In this document: piece by piece, positions 9,523-18,640 of the stretch
Numbering within the stretch: position 1 is the stretch's first letter
How the letters are laid out: each line of letters starts with the position of its first letter
Assembly (NCBI GenBank): GCA_003240755.1
Contig: QFNF01000005.1
Coordinates: 1 to 64,000 of the forward strand
Reading direction: 5' to 3'
Source: Sphingomonas hengshuiensis
GTDB lineage: Bacteria > Pseudomonadota > Alphaproteobacteria > Sphingomonadales > Sphingomonadaceae
Length of the DNA: 64,000 nucleotides
Notes under the pieces: model-generated
Told to the model about the DNA's origin: nothing
The model's database searches: none
Seen by the model: the letters and a program-made list of their open reading frames with translations, nothing else
Position numbers and translations under genes: made by a program

Positions 9523-10464
9523 ATGCCGACCCCTTCCCCCGTTTCCCGTCCGGACGCGATCGACTGCGCGATCATCGGCGCCGGCCCCGCCGGCCTGACC
9601 GCTGCGATCTATCTGGCGCGCTTCCACCTCTCGATCCGGATGTTCGACTGCGGATCGAGCCGCGCGGCGATGATCCCGCGCACGCACAACCATGCCGGTT
9701 ATCCGGGCGGCATCGCCGGAACCGACCTGCTGGCACGGATGCACGAACAGGCGCGCGACTTTGGCGCGACGTGCGAGGCGGCCACCGTCACCGCGATCGA
9801 ACGCGCTGGCGACGACTTCGTCGTGCGGACCGATGGCGCGACGCTCGCCGCACGGACGGTATTGCTGGCGACCGGCGTCGTGAACCACCGGCCCCGGGGA
9901 CTGGACGACGCGACGCACGACGCGGCACTGGCGCGCGGGCTGCTCCGCTATTGTCCGATCTGCGACGGATACGAAGTCACCGACCGGCGGGTCGGGGTGA
10001 TCGGGACCAGCCGGCACGGGATGCGCGAGGCACTGTTCCTGCGCGGCTATACCGCCGACGTCACGCTGATCGCGCCCGACAGCGATCACGACCTCGACGA
10101 CTCCTGCCTCGACGCGCTCGACCGCGCCGGGGTGCAGCGGGTCGATGGCCCATGCGGCGACTATCGCATCGCCGGCGACCGGTTCGTCATACGTACCGCA
10201 GCGGGCGAAATGGCGTTCGACAGCGTCTATCCCGCGCTCGGATCGCGCATCCGCTCCGAACTGGCCGTGGCGGCGGGCGCGCGGGCGAGCGAGGACGGAT
10301 GCCTCGAGGTCGACGATCATCAGCGCACCTCGGTTCCGGGGCTGTTCGCGGCGGGCGATGTGGTGAAGGGGCTCGACCAGATCAGCCACGCGATGGGGGA
10401 GGCCGGCGTCGCCGCCACCACCATCCGCAACCTGCTCGACGAACGCCGCCCGATCCGTCGCTGA
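9523..10464 (+). CDS. FAD-dependent thioredoxin-reductase-like oxidoreductase
   Basis: A 313-residue flavoprotein of the thioredoxin-reductase fold. The FAD-binding motif GAGPAG is at 19-24. A CxxC pair (Cys144/Cys147 in CPICDGYE) sits where thioredoxin reductase has its redox cysteines. A second nucleotide-binding stretch ([10 protein letters not shown]) follows, and the C-terminal FAD motif is [14 protein letters not shown]. It probably transfers electrons from NAD(P)H to a disulfide or other acceptor; the partner is unknown. The ATG at 9523 removes a 30-residue low-quality extension. It is the first of three plus-strand genes between trmD and rimM. Confidence 0.85.
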   Translation: MPTPSPVSRPDAIDCAIIGAGPAGLTAAIYLARFHLSIRMFDCGSSRAAMIPRTHNHAGYPGGIAGTDLLARMHEQARDFGATCEAATVTAIERAGDDFVVRTDGATLAARTVLLATGVVNHRPRGLDDATHDAALARGLLRYCPICDGYEVTDRRVGVIGTSRHGMREALFLRGYTADVTLIAPDSDHDLDDSCLDALDRAGVQRVDGPCGDYRIAGDRFVIRTAAGEMAFDSVYPALGSRIRSELAVAAGARASEDGCLEVDDHQRTSVPGLFAAGDVVKGLDQISHAMGEAGVAATTIRNLLDERRPIRR

Positions 10465-10507
10465 TCCGCTTGGCACGAGGGCGGTCGCGCCTTAGCGTCG
10501 GCGGCCG

Positions 10508-10933
10508 ATGTTCCGCTGCCTGCTCCCGATCGTCCCGCTTTGCCTGACCATGCCGGCGCACGGGCAGTCCATCGACCGCATCCTCGCCGCGGCCGCCGAA
10601 CGCGACGCCGCGCGCAACTGCGCGCCGGCGGGGAAGGACGAGCTGGTCGTCTGCGGCGACCGTGATCGTGACCGCCGCTATCGCCTGCCGCTGCCGACCG
10701 CGCGCGACCCGGCGGCGGCAGGCGCGGTGATCGGCGAACTACCCCCGCCATCGGTCGAGAACCCGTTCCTGTCGGGCTGCGGACCGTTCCGCGGACAACG
10801 CCGCTGCGCACGGCGCGAAGCGGAAGCCTATGGCTTCGGGCGCGGACGCGATCCGGTGACGTTGCTGGGGCGGCTGATTACGAAGGTGGTCGATCCCGAC
10901 GCGGAGATCGGTCCGGCGCCGACTGTTCCGTAA
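10508..10933 (+). CDS. small secreted protein of unknown function
   Basis: A 141-residue protein with a signal peptide (about residues 1-19, cut near AHG-Q). The mature part has a CAPAGKDELVVCG pair of cysteines followed by Arg/Asp-rich sequence and YRLPLP. I associate that pattern with small sphingomonad periplasmic proteins of unknown role. A second Cys pair lies near GCGPFRGQRRC. Two disulfides are therefore possible. The gene sits 43 bp after the oxidoreductase gene and 62 bp before the BLUF gene, on the same strand, so co-transcription is plausible. Confidence 0.7.
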   Translation: MFRCLLPIVPLCLTMPAHGQSIDRILAAAAERDAARNCAPAGKDELVVCGDRDRDRRYRLPLPTARDPAAAGAVIGELPPPSVENPFLSGCGPFRGQRRCARREAEAYGFGRGRDPVTLLGRLITKVVDPDAEIGPAPTVP

Positions 10934-10995
10934 CAGTCGGACGGATCCCCGCCGCCAGACTTGAAAGCAGGTCGCCACGATCATATTCCATCGCG

Positions 10996-11391
10996 GTGCC
11001 CGAACCGACCTACCGCCAGATCCTGTACGCCAGCCGCAGCGAGGCGGGCATCGATGTCGACCATATTCTTCAACAGTCGCGTCACAACAACGCGGTCGAT
11101 GGCATTACCGGGTTGCTGTGGCACGACGGCGATCATTTCGTGCAGGTGATCGAAGGACCGGAATCGAGCATCGCGGCGACCTATGCCCGGATTGCCATCG
11201 ATCCGCGCCATCACGACGTGACGATCCTGTCGGACCGGCCGGTCGGGGCTCGCGAGTTCGGCTATTGGAGCATGGAACGCGCCGGCAAGTCGATGCAGGA
11301 CGGCGCGGTGATGCTGGCCCGGCTCGAACGGCGGCTGACCAATGCCCCCGAAACGGTGCGACAGGCATTCACCGCCGCCACGAAGCGATAG
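10996..11391 (+). CDS. BLUF-domain blue-light photoreceptor (stand-alone)
   Basis: A 131-residue protein that is almost entirely a BLUF domain, which binds FAD and senses blue light. The residues of the photochemical network are present: Tyr11 (ILYAS), Asn31/Asn32 (RHNNAVDGITG), Gln50 (HFVQVIEG) and the Trp91-Ser-Met93 region (FGYWSM). There is no output domain, so it probably acts by contact with a partner, as short BLUF proteins do. The start is a GTG. It ends 3 bp before the convergent rimM stop. With the FAD oxidoreductase it forms a flavin-related insert in the ribosomal operon. Confidence 0.9.
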   Translation: MPEPTYRQILYASRSEAGIDVDHILQQSRHNNAVDGITGLLWHDGDHFVQVIEGPESSIAATYARIAIDPRHHDVTILSDRPVGAREFGYWSMERAGKSMQDGAVMLARLERRLTNAPETVRQAFTAATKR

Positions 11392-11394
11392 CGG

Positions 11395-11979
11395 TCAATC
11401 GACCGCGAACAACGCCTCTACCACCAGCCGTTCCGCGTCCCATTCGGGCACAGCATGCGGCTGCATCGGCACCATGAAGCGCTTGCCGCCGGGCCGTTCG
11501 ATCTCGATCACGTCGCCTGCGCCGAAATCGTCGATCGTGACGACATGGCCCAGTGCCTCACCGTCGCTCGACACGACGGGCAGTCCCAGCAGATCGGCAT
11601 GATAATATTCGCCCTCGGCCAGCGGCGGCAACTGGTCGCGGGCGATCCATAGCTCGGTCCCGCGCATCGCCTCCGCACGGGTCCGGTCGGGAATTTCGCG
11701 GAACTTGCCGATCATGCCGTTGGTCGCCGGACGCACCGACACCAGGGTCAGTGCGCCGCCGTTCAGCGTCGGATAGGCCGACAGGTCGTCGGTGAACAGC
11801 TTCAGCCGCACCTCGCCCGCCAACCCGTGCGCCCCCGCGATCGCCGCCAGGACGACACGATTGCGGTCGGCCACCGCCGGTTCAGGCTTCGGGCGAACCT
11901 TCGCCGCCCGGGGGGGCGTCGTCGCGGCCCTCGGCGGGTTCTTCCGCCGATCGGCCGGCATTGGTGGCGTCTTCGTCAT
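11395..11979 (-). CDS. rimM: ribosome maturation factor RimM
   Basis: A 194-residue protein that helps mature the head of the 30S subunit by binding S19. The N-terminal RimM domain is recognisable by AAIAGAHGLAGEVRLKLFTDD. The PRC-barrel half has YYHADLLGLPVV and VTIDDFGAGDVIEIE, and ends MVPMQPHAVPEWDAERLVVE. An extra 37-residue Pro/Lys/Arg-rich N-terminus precedes the domain. Start codons inside the tail cannot be excluded. It lies downstream of rpsP in the usual order, but trmD does not follow directly. Confidence 0.96.
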   Translation of the reverse strand: MTKTPPMPADRRKNPPRAATTPPRAAKVRPKPEPAVADRNRVVLAAIAGAHGLAGEVRLKLFTDDLSAYPTLNGGALTLVSVRPATNGMIGKFREIPDRTRAEAMRGTELWIARDQLPPLAEGEYYHADLLGLPVVSSDGEALGHVVTIDDFGAGDVIEIERPGGKRFMVPMQPHAVPEWDAERLVVEALFAVD

Positions 11980-12098
11980 GCTGCGGCTGATCTCTGGGAT
12001 CGGTCATCGGTCAGGCTCCTGTTCGTGGGGAGCAGGAACGCGTGACGTCGATCAAAGGGTGCCGGCGTTTCCGGTCGGGGAAAACACCGGCACATCCC

Positions 12099-12482
12099 TC
12101 ATGCCTCGGCGGTTTCGGCCGGAGCGTTGGCGGCTTCCTCGGCGGCCTTCGCCTTTTCGGCACGCTCCTCGGCGCGCTCGACGGCCTTCTCGCCCGGCTT
12201 GCCCTTGTTGGGATTGTTGCGGGCGGCGCGTTCCTTCACGCCGGCCTTGTCGAGGAAGCGCGCGACGCGGTCGGTCGGCTGCGCACCGACGCCCAGCCAG
12301 TGGGTGGCACGCTCGGCGTCGAGCACGACGCGCTTCTCGTCTTCCTTGCCCAGCAGCGGGTTGTAGGTGCCGATCTTCTCGATGAAGCGGCCGTCACGCG
12401 GGCTGCGCGCGTCGGCGACGACGATGCGATAATACGGACGCTTCTTCGAGCCGCCACGCGACAGACGGATGCTGAGTGCCAT
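12099..12482 (-). CDS. rpsP: 30S ribosomal protein S16
   Basis: A 127-residue protein. The first ~85 residues are a textbook S16 ([55 protein letters not shown]). A charged Ala/Glu/Lys tail of about 40 residues follows, which is common in alphaproteobacteria. It binds 16S rRNA and is needed for 30S assembly. It is preceded by ffh and followed by rimM on the same strand. Confidence 0.98.
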   Translation of the reverse strand: MALSIRLSRGGSKKRPYYRIVVADARSPRDGRFIEKIGTYNPLLGKEDEKRVVLDAERATHWLGVGAQPTDRVARFLDKAGVKERAARNNPNKGKPGEKAVERAEERAEKAKAAEEAANAPAETAEA

Positions 12483-12529
12483 TGTTCTTCTTCCTTCGTT
12501 GGTCTGTGTAAGCCGGTACCGACCGGCGC

Positions 12530-14041
12530 TTACTTCTTCTTGATAAGGTTTTCGAAACCGGGGGGCAGTTGCGGCATGCCGCCGCCCTTCCCGCCCATGC
12601 CGCCGCCGCCGAGCCCCGGCAGGCCGGGCATCTCGCCGCCCGCCTTGCTCATGAGATCGCCGAGACCGGGTCCGCCCAGCGCGTTGCCAAGGCCGCCCAT
12701 GCCGCCCTTGCCCAGCATCGCCATCATCCCCTTGATGCCGCCCATCTTCTTGAGCTTCTTCATCGCGGTCTGCATTTCCTGGTGCATCTTCAACAGCTTG
12801 TTGATGTCCTGCACCGTCGTGCCCGATCCCTTGGCGATGCGGATCTTGCGCTTGGCGTTGATGAGTTCGGGCTTGGCGCGTTCCTTGGCGGTCATCGACG
12901 TAATCATGGCGTCCATGCGCAGCAGGATCTTTTCGTCGACCGCGCCCGACGCCATCGCCGCCTGCGCCTTCTTCATGCCGGGGATCATGCCCGCCAGCGC
13001 GCCGAGCCCGCCCATGCGCCGCATCTGCGCCAGTTGCCCGCGCAGGTCGTTCATGTCGAACTGCCCCTTGGCGAGGCGCCCGGCCATGCGCTCGGCATCC
13101 TCGGCCTCGATCGACTGCGCCGCCTTTTCGACCAGCGACACCACGTCGCCCATGCCGAGGATGCGTCCCGCGACCCGCTTGGGGTGGAACGGCTCGATCG
13201 CGTCCAGCTTTTCGCCGGTCCCGGCGAACTTGATCGGCTTGCCGGTGACGGCACGCATCGACAGCGCGGCGCCACCGCGCGCATCGCCGTCCATGCGGGT
13301 CAGGATGACGCCGGTGAGCGGCACCTGTTCGGAAAAATTCTGCGCGACGTTGACCGCGTCCTGCCCGGTCAGCGAATCGACGACCAGCAGCGTCTCGTTC
13401 GGCTTCGCGATGTCCGAGACGGCCTTCATCTCGTCCATCAGCGCCTGATCGACGTGCAACCGGCCGGCGGTATCGAGCATGACGACGTCGAAGCCCTGCA
13501 GCTTCGCCGCCTGCAGCGCACGCCGGGCGATGTCGACCGGCTGCTGCCCGGCCACGATCGGCAGCGTCGCGACCTCGACCTGGGTGCCCAGCACCGCAAG
13601 CTGTTCCTGCGCCGCCGGGCGATTGACGTCGAGCGACGCCATCATCACCTTCTTGCCCTCGCGCTTGCTCAGCAGCCTGGCGAGCTTCGCGGTGGTCGTG
13701 GTCTTGCCCGAACCCTGGAGCCCGACCAGCATGACGACCGCGGGCGGCGTGACGGCGACGTCGAGCTCGGCGGTGTCCGACCCGAGCATGTCGACCAGCG
13801 CGTCATGGACGATCTTGACGACCTGCTGCCCCGGCGTGATCGAACGGAGCACGTTCTGGCCGACGGCGACCTCGGTCGCCTTTTCGACGAACTCACGCGC
13901 GACCGGCAGCGCCACATCGGCTTCGAGCAGCGCCACGCGGACTTCGCGCATCGCGGTACGGACATCGGCTTCGGTCAGCGCGCCGCGACCGCGCAGGCGA
14001 TCGAACACCCCTCCCAGCCGGTCACTCAGACTTTCGAACAC
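12530..14041 (-). CDS. ffh: signal recognition particle protein Ffh
   Basis: A 503-residue SRP54 GTPase that binds 4.5S RNA and signal peptides at the ribosome and docks with FtsY. The N domain is residues 1-~95. The G domain has GLQGSGKT (107-114), DTAGRL and [10 protein letters not shown]. The methionine-rich M domain follows and ends in a Gly/Met/Pro-rich tail ([11 protein letters not shown]). I chose the GTG at 14041 because it gives the family start ([13 protein letters not shown]) and a GGAG lies 8 bases upstream; an ATG 30 bases further up is the alternative. Its partner ftsY is also in this window (17711). Confidence 0.96.
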   Translation of the reverse strand: MFESLSDRLGGVFDRLRGRGALTEADVRTAMREVRVALLEADVALPVAREFVEKATEVAVGQNVLRSITPGQQVVKIVHDALVDMLGSDTAELDVAVTPPAVVMLVGLQGSGKTTTTAKLARLLSKREGKKVMMASLDVNRPAAQEQLAVLGTQVEVATLPIVAGQQPVDIARRALQAAKLQGFDVVMLDTAGRLHVDQALMDEMKAVSDIAKPNETLLVVDSLTGQDAVNVAQNFSEQVPLTGVILTRMDGDARGGAALSMRAVTGKPIKFAGTGEKLDAIEPFHPKRVAGRILGMGDVVSLVEKAAQSIEAEDAERMAGRLAKGQFDMNDLRGQLAQMRRMGGLGALAGMIPGMKKAQAAMASGAVDEKILLRMDAMITSMTAKERAKPELINAKRKIRIAKGSGTTVQDINKLLKMHQEMQTAMKKLKKMGGIKGMMAMLGKGGMGGLGNALGGPGLGDLMSKAGGEMPGLPGLGGGGMGGKGGGMPQLPPGFENLIKKK

Positions 14042-14286
14042 GCGGGTCACTCCACTCGTGGCACCGCCCATGAACCGCTCAAGCAAAACACGCCGGCGGA
14101 CGAAACCTCGTCGGCCGGCGTCGCCCATGGGCGGCAATGCTGAAACGATTCCTGACGGAAACGATCCGGCGCTCCTAGACCATCCGCCCCCCGGGCGCAA
14201 CCCACGGTGATCGGAGCGTGACGTACGGTGGACGGAGCCGCGACTTTAACGCCTTCTATACCGATCACCGTCGATAACGGGCTGAT

Positions 14287-15927
14287 ATGCAACGGGATCG
14301 GCAGCGCGGTATGGAGGGGATGGACCCGGCGGACGAGCCACGTCACGCCAGCCGCTGGACGCTGGGGATCTGCGTATGCGCTATCCTGCTGTTCGTGGGG
14401 CTGAGCATCGCGGTGATTTCCGGCGCGCTCGACCATCGCTATTTCGGTGGCGCGCCCGTGCAGCGGCCGCTGGTCGTCGCACTGCTCATCAACGCCGCGC
14501 TCGTGATCTTCGGCTGGCGCCGCCACCGCGCGGTGCAGGTCGAGATGGACGGCCGTTCCGCTGCCGAGGAACGCGCGCGGATGCTGGCGTCGCGCGACCC
14601 GTTGACCGGATTCCTCAATCGCCGCGCCCTGAGCGAAGCCGGTGCCGCGCTGCTGCGCGCGGCGTCGCGCCGGGAACAGGCGGTCGCGATGCTGATCGTC
14701 GACCTCGACCATTTCAAGATGGTCAACGACATGCACGGCCACGCCACCGGCGACGCGGTGCTGCGCAGCGCCGCGGCAGAGATCGCCGCGGTCATGCCCG
14801 CCGCCGCACTGACCGCGCGCTTCGGTGGCGACGCCTTTGCCTGCGCCTTCGTCTTCGACGCGCGCGATCCGTCGACCGTCGAACATGTCGCGTCGCGGGT
14901 CATCGCCGCGCTGACCCGGCCGATCGAGATCGACGACCTGCGCATCCACATGACCAGTTCGATCGGCGTCGCCCGGTCCGACTTCGATGGCGGCGGCATC
15001 GACACGCTGCTGCGTGCGGCGGACATCGCGATGTATTGCGCCAAGAAATCGGGGCGCGGCGGCTTCACCTGGTTCAACCGCGCGATGGAACATGCGCTGA
15101 TCGATCGCAACGATATCGAGAACGGCCTGCGCCTCGCCATTCCCGCCGGACAGATCGTACCCTTTTTCGAACCGCAGATCGAACTGGCGACCGGGCGGCT
15201 GTGCGGGTTCGAGGTGCTGGCGCGCTGGGTGCATCCGACGCAGGGCACGATCCCGCCCGACCGCTTCATTCCCGTCGCCGAGGAATCGGGACTGATCGCG
15301 GAACTGTCGCTGTCGATCATGCGACAGGCGTTCGCCGCCGCGCGCGACTGGGATCCGGGCCTGATGCTGTCTGTGAACATCTCGCCCTGTCAGTTGCGCG
15401 ACGCGTGGCTGGCGCAAAAGATCATCAAGGCGACGGTGGAGGGCGGCTTCGCGCCCAACCGGCTGGAGATCGAGATTACCGAAAGCGCGTTGTTCGACAA
15501 TCTGGCGCTGGCGCAGTCGATCGTCGGATCGCTGAAGAACCAGGGGGTGCGCCTCGCGCTCGACGATTTCGGGACCGGCTATTCCAGCCTGGCGCATCTG
15601 CGCGCGCTGCCGTTCGACCGGATCAAGATCGACAAGAGCTTCGTCCTGTCGCTGCTCGACAACGCCGATTCGGCGGCGATCGTGAACGCGATCATCGGCC
15701 TCGGCGCGAACCTGAACCTGCCGGTCACGGCCGAGGGGGTGGAAAGCGACGCGATCGCCGAACGCCTCGCCGCGCTGGGCTGTGCAAAGGCACAAGGCTG
15801 GCATTACGGCAAGGCGCTGTCGATCGCCGATACGCGGCGCATGCTGGCGGCACGCGGACTGCTGGCGCATGGCGGCGCGCCCGACCCCGACCTGACCGAC
15901 CTCACCATCCGGCGTCAGGCCGGCTGA
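14287..15927 (+). CDS. membrane c-di-GMP phosphodiesterase with degenerate GGDEF (GGDEF-EAL)
   Basis: The protein has 546 residues. Two membrane segments (about 25-46 and 58-76) are followed by a GGDEF domain and an EAL domain. The GGDEF active-site motif reads GGDAF (180-184), so the essential Glu is Ala and cyclase activity is unlikely. The EAL domain keeps its metal-binding set: EVL (309-311), NISPCQL, ITES, DDFGTGYSSL (Asp426/Asp427), KIDKSF and Glu483 in TAEGVES. It should therefore hydrolyse c-di-GMP, possibly with the GGDEF half acting as a GTP sensor. Start choice among three nearby Met codons is uncertain. It converges with the DUF924 gene, overlapping by 26 bp at the 3' ends. Confidence 0.92.
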   Translation: MQRDRQRGMEGMDPADEPRHASRWTLGICVCAILLFVGLSIAVISGALDHRYFGGAPVQRPLVVALLINAALVIFGWRRHRAVQVEMDGRSAAEERARMLASRDPLTGFLNRRALSEAGAALLRAASRREQAVAMLIVDLDHFKMVNDMHGHATGDAVLRSAAAEIAAVMPAAALTARFGGDAFACAFVFDARDPSTVEHVASRVIAALTRPIEIDDLRIHMTSSIGVARSDFDGGGIDTLLRAADIAMYCAKKSGRGGFTWFNRAMEHALIDRNDIENGLRLAIPAGQIVPFFEPQIELATGRLCGFEVLARWVHPTQGTIPPDRFIPVAEESGLIAELSLSIMRQAFAAARDWDPGLMLSVNISPCQLRDAWLAQKIIKATVEGGFAPNRLEIEITESALFDNLALAQSIVGSLKNQGVRLALDDFGTGYSSLAHLRALPFDRIKIDKSFVLSLLDNADSAAIVNAIIGLGANLNLPVTAEGVESDAIAERLAALGCAKAQGWHYGKALSIADTRRMLAARGLLAHGGAPDPDLTDLTIRRQAG

Positions 15928-16480
15928 GATAGTCGCGTTCGGCGGCGGTCGATTCGCGGCCCAGCGCGGCGTTGCGCGACGGATAGCGACCATAGCGTGC
16001 CAGCACCGCGGCATGATCGCGCGCGAATTGCAGGTTCACCGGATTGCCCAGCGCTTCGAAGCAGTGCAGCGAGAACCGCGCCACGCCCGCATCCTCGCTA
16101 TGCATCAGCGGCATATAGAGGAACGCGCGGCGATCGGCCGGCAATTCCCGATCATCGCCGCGCGCGATGCCGATCAGCGCCAGTTCGAGCGCGAGCGGAT
16201 CGGCGGCGAACGCGCCTGCTTCGCCACGGAACAGGTTGCGCGAAAACTGGTCGAGGACGATCACCGCCGCCAACAGGCTGTCCCGGTCGTCGCGCCACCC
16301 CGCCGCCCCGGTCGCCAGCAGGTCGCGTTGCAGGGTGCCGAACCGGTCGGCGATCGTCGCGTCGAGCGCATCGTCCTTCGCAAAATGCTTGTCCGGCCCG
16401 ACCGTATCGAACCAGAAGGCGAGTACCGCGTGCGCGTCTGCGTGGACTTCGGGGTCCGCTGTCCCTAGATCGTCGCCCAT
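15902..16480 (-). CDS. DUF924 family protein
   Basis: A 192-residue cytoplasmic protein of the DUF924 family. Diagnostic stretches are VLAFWFDTVGPDKHFAKDD, the VLDQFSRNLFRG core, and FLYMPLMHSED. The fold is all-alpha, TPR-like, and the function is unknown. An AGGAGG ribosome binding site 5 bases before the ATG at 16480 fixes the start. That start codon shares the tetranucleotide CATG with the start codon of the divergent mtaB. The 3' end overlaps the GGDEF-EAL gene. Confidence 0.9.
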   Translation of the reverse strand: MGDDLGTADPEVHADAHAVLAFWFDTVGPDKHFAKDDALDATIADRFGTLQRDLLATGAAGWRDDRDSLLAAVIVLDQFSRNLFRGEAGAFAADPLALELALIGIARGDDRELPADRRAFLYMPLMHSEDAGVARFSLHCFEALGNPVNLQFARDHAAVLARYGRYPSRNAALGRESTAAERDYLSRPDAGW

Positions 16481-17714
16481 GCCATCCTCCTGTGGTCCTG
16501 CCATCATAACGCTCGGCTGTCGGCTGAACACCGCGGAAAGCGATGCGATCCGCGGGATCGTGGGACAATGCGACCTGATCGTGGTCAATAGCTGCGCCGT
16601 CACCAACGACGCCGTCGCCGCGACCCGCCGCGCGATCCGCCGGGCGCGGCGCGAACGGCCGGGGATCGAACTGATCGTCACCGGCTGCGCGGCGCAGATC
16701 GATCCGGCGAGCTTTGCGGCAATGCCCGAAGTGACGCGGGTCATCGGCAATTCGGACAAGCTGAACCCGGCGGCATGGCGCTCGACCGCCCCGGTGATCG
16801 TGCGTGACATCGCCCGCGTGCTCGACACCGCGCCGCAGATGGCGGAGGCGTTCGAGGGGCAGACCCGGGCATTTGTCGAGGTGCAGAATGGCTGCGACCA
16901 CGCCTGCACCTTCTGCGCCATCCCGGCCGGTCGCGGGCCGTCGCGATCGGCCACGATCGATGGCGTGGTCGAACAGGTCGCCGGCCTGATCGCCGCCGGC
17001 CATTCGGAGGTCGTGCTGACCGGCGTCGATCTGTCGAGCTATGGCCACGACCTGCCCGATACGCCGGTGCTGGGCGACCTGGTGGCGGCGATCGTGGCGC
17101 GAACGTCGCTGCGGCGGCTTCGGCTGTCCTCGCTCGATCCGGCAGCGATCGATGACAAACTTCTGGAATTGCTCACCAATGAGCCGCGGGTGATGCCGCA
17201 CGTCCACCTGTCGTTCCAGGCGGGCGACGACATGGTGCTCAAGCGCATGCGCCGTCGTCATAGCCGCGCCGACGCCGTGCATCTGGTGGAGCGGTTGAAG
17301 TCCGCCCGTCCCGAGATCGCGATCGGCGCCGATCTGATCGCCGGTTTCCCGACCGAGGACGACGCGATGGCGGCGAACACGCTGGCGCTGATCGACGATT
17401 GCGCCATCGTCCATGCCCATGTCTTTCCCTACAGCCCCCGCGCCCGCACCCCCGCCGCGCGGATGCCGCAGGTATTTCCGCCGGTCGCGAGGCTCCGCGC
17501 GCAGGCACTGCGCGCGGCGGCCGCACGCCGCCACCACGACTGGTTGCGGCAACAGGTCGGCACGATCACCGACATCCTCGTCGAACGTCCCGGTACGCGC
17601 GGGCACAGCCCCGGCTTCGCCGAGGTCCGGCTTCCCCCCTGCCCGCCCGGCACGATCGTGACCGTGCGGCTCACTCAACTCGAAGGCGATCAGTTGATCG
17701 GCATGCCCCTATGA
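16479..17714 (+). CDS. mtaB: tRNA t6A37 methylthiotransferase MtaB
   Basis: A 411-residue radical-SAM enzyme that converts t6A37 to ms2t6A37 in ANN-decoding tRNAs. The N-terminal UPF0004 domain carries the auxiliary-cluster cysteines Cys14 (TLGCRLN), Cys39 (VVNSCAV) and Cys70 (VTGCAAQ). The radical-SAM cluster motif CxxxCxxC is Cys138/142/145 (NGCDHACTFC). FPTEDD and VFPYSPRARTPA follow, and a short TRAM-like C-terminus closes the protein. The ATG at 16479 is the only start that keeps the first motif and overlaps the divergent DUF924 start. It ends ATGA-overlapped with ftsY. Confidence 0.95.
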   Translation: MPSSCGPAIITLGCRLNTAESDAIRGIVGQCDLIVVNSCAVTNDAVAATRRAIRRARRERPGIELIVTGCAAQIDPASFAAMPEVTRVIGNSDKLNPAAWRSTAPVIVRDIARVLDTAPQMAEAFEGQTRAFVEVQNGCDHACTFCAIPAGRGPSRSATIDGVVEQVAGLIAAGHSEVVLTGVDLSSYGHDLPDTPVLGDLVAAIVARTSLRRLRLSSLDPAAIDDKLLELLTNEPRVMPHVHLSFQAGDDMVLKRMRRRHSRADAVHLVERLKSARPEIAIGADLIAGFPTEDDAMAANTLALIDDCAIVHAHVFPYSPRARTPAARMPQVFPPVARLRAQALRAAAARRHHDWLRQQVGTITDILVERPGTRGHSPGFAEVRLPPCPPGTIVTVRLTQLEGDQLIGMPL

Positions 17715-18640
17715 GCCTTTCGTGGCACGAACGCCTGCTCGGCGGTCTGAAGAAAACCTCCGACCGGTTGACCGGCAACCTTGTCGGGCTGTCCGCCGCG
17801 CGGCTGGACGATGCGACGCTCGACGAAATCGAGGAGGCGCTGATCGCGTCCGACCTCGGCCCCGCCACCGCCGCCCGTGTGCGCACCCGGCTGTCCGAAG
17901 GGCAGTATGAGCGCAACATGGAAGAGCTGGGCATCCGGCTGGTCGTGGCGGAAGAGATCGAGAAGGTTTTAATACCGGTCGCCAAGCCGCTGGAAATCGA
18001 GGCATTCCCGCGACCGCAGGTGATCCTGGTCATCGGCGTCAACGGATCGGGCAAGACGACGACCATCGCCAAACTCGCCAAGACGCTGGTCGAACAGGAT
18101 TATGGCGTGATGCTGGCGGCGGGCGATACCTTCCGCGCCGCCGCGATCGGGCAGTTGCGCACCTGGGCCGAACGGATCGGCGTACCGGTCATCAGCGGTG
18201 CCGAGGGCGGCGACGCGGCCGGCATCGTCTATGAAGCGGTCAAGCAGGCGACGGCGACCGGCATCGACGTGCTGATCGTCGACACCGCCGGGCGGTTGCA
18301 GAACAAGCGCGAACTGATGGACGAACTGGCCAAGGTCCGGCGCGTACTGGGTCGGCTGAACCCCGAAGCGCCGCATGACGTCGTCCTCGTCCTCGACGCG
18401 ACGACGGGGCAGAACGCGCTCAACCAGATCGAGGTGTTCAAGGAAATGGCGGGCGTCACCGGCCTCGTCATGACCAAGCTGGACGGCACCGCGCGCGGCG
18501 GGGTGCTGGTCGCGGCGGCGGAAAAGTTCGGACTGCCGATCCATGCGATCGGCGTCGGCGAGACCGCCGACGACCTGCGCGGGTTCGACGCGCATGAAGT
18601 GTCCCGCATCATCGCGGGCGTGGAACGGGTACGCAAATGA
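17711..18640 (+). CDS. ftsY: signal recognition particle receptor FtsY
   Basis: A 309-residue SRP receptor GTPase. The N domain is residues 1-~95. The G domain has GVNGSGKT (109-116), AAGDTFRAAA, DTAGRLQNK, TKLDGTARGG and GVGETADDLRGF. It lacks the long acidic A domain of E. coli FtsY, as is usual in this group. It acts at the inner membrane with Ffh (12530-14041) to deliver ribosomes to SecYEG. It is translationally coupled to mtaB upstream and yciB downstream by 4-bp overlaps. Confidence 0.97.
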   Translation: MSLSWHERLLGGLKKTSDRLTGNLVGLSAARLDDATLDEIEEALIASDLGPATAARVRTRLSEGQYERNMEELGIRLVVAEEIEKVLIPVAKPLEIEAFPRPQVILVIGVNGSGKTTTIAKLAKTLVEQDYGVMLAAGDTFRAAAIGQLRTWAERIGVPVISGAEGGDAAGIVYEAVKQATATGIDVLIVDTAGRLQNKRELMDELAKVRRVLGRLNPEAPHDVVLVLDATTGQNALNQIEVFKEMAGVTGLVMTKLDGTARGGVLVAAAEKFGLPIHAIGVGETADDLRGFDAHEVSRIIAGVERVRK

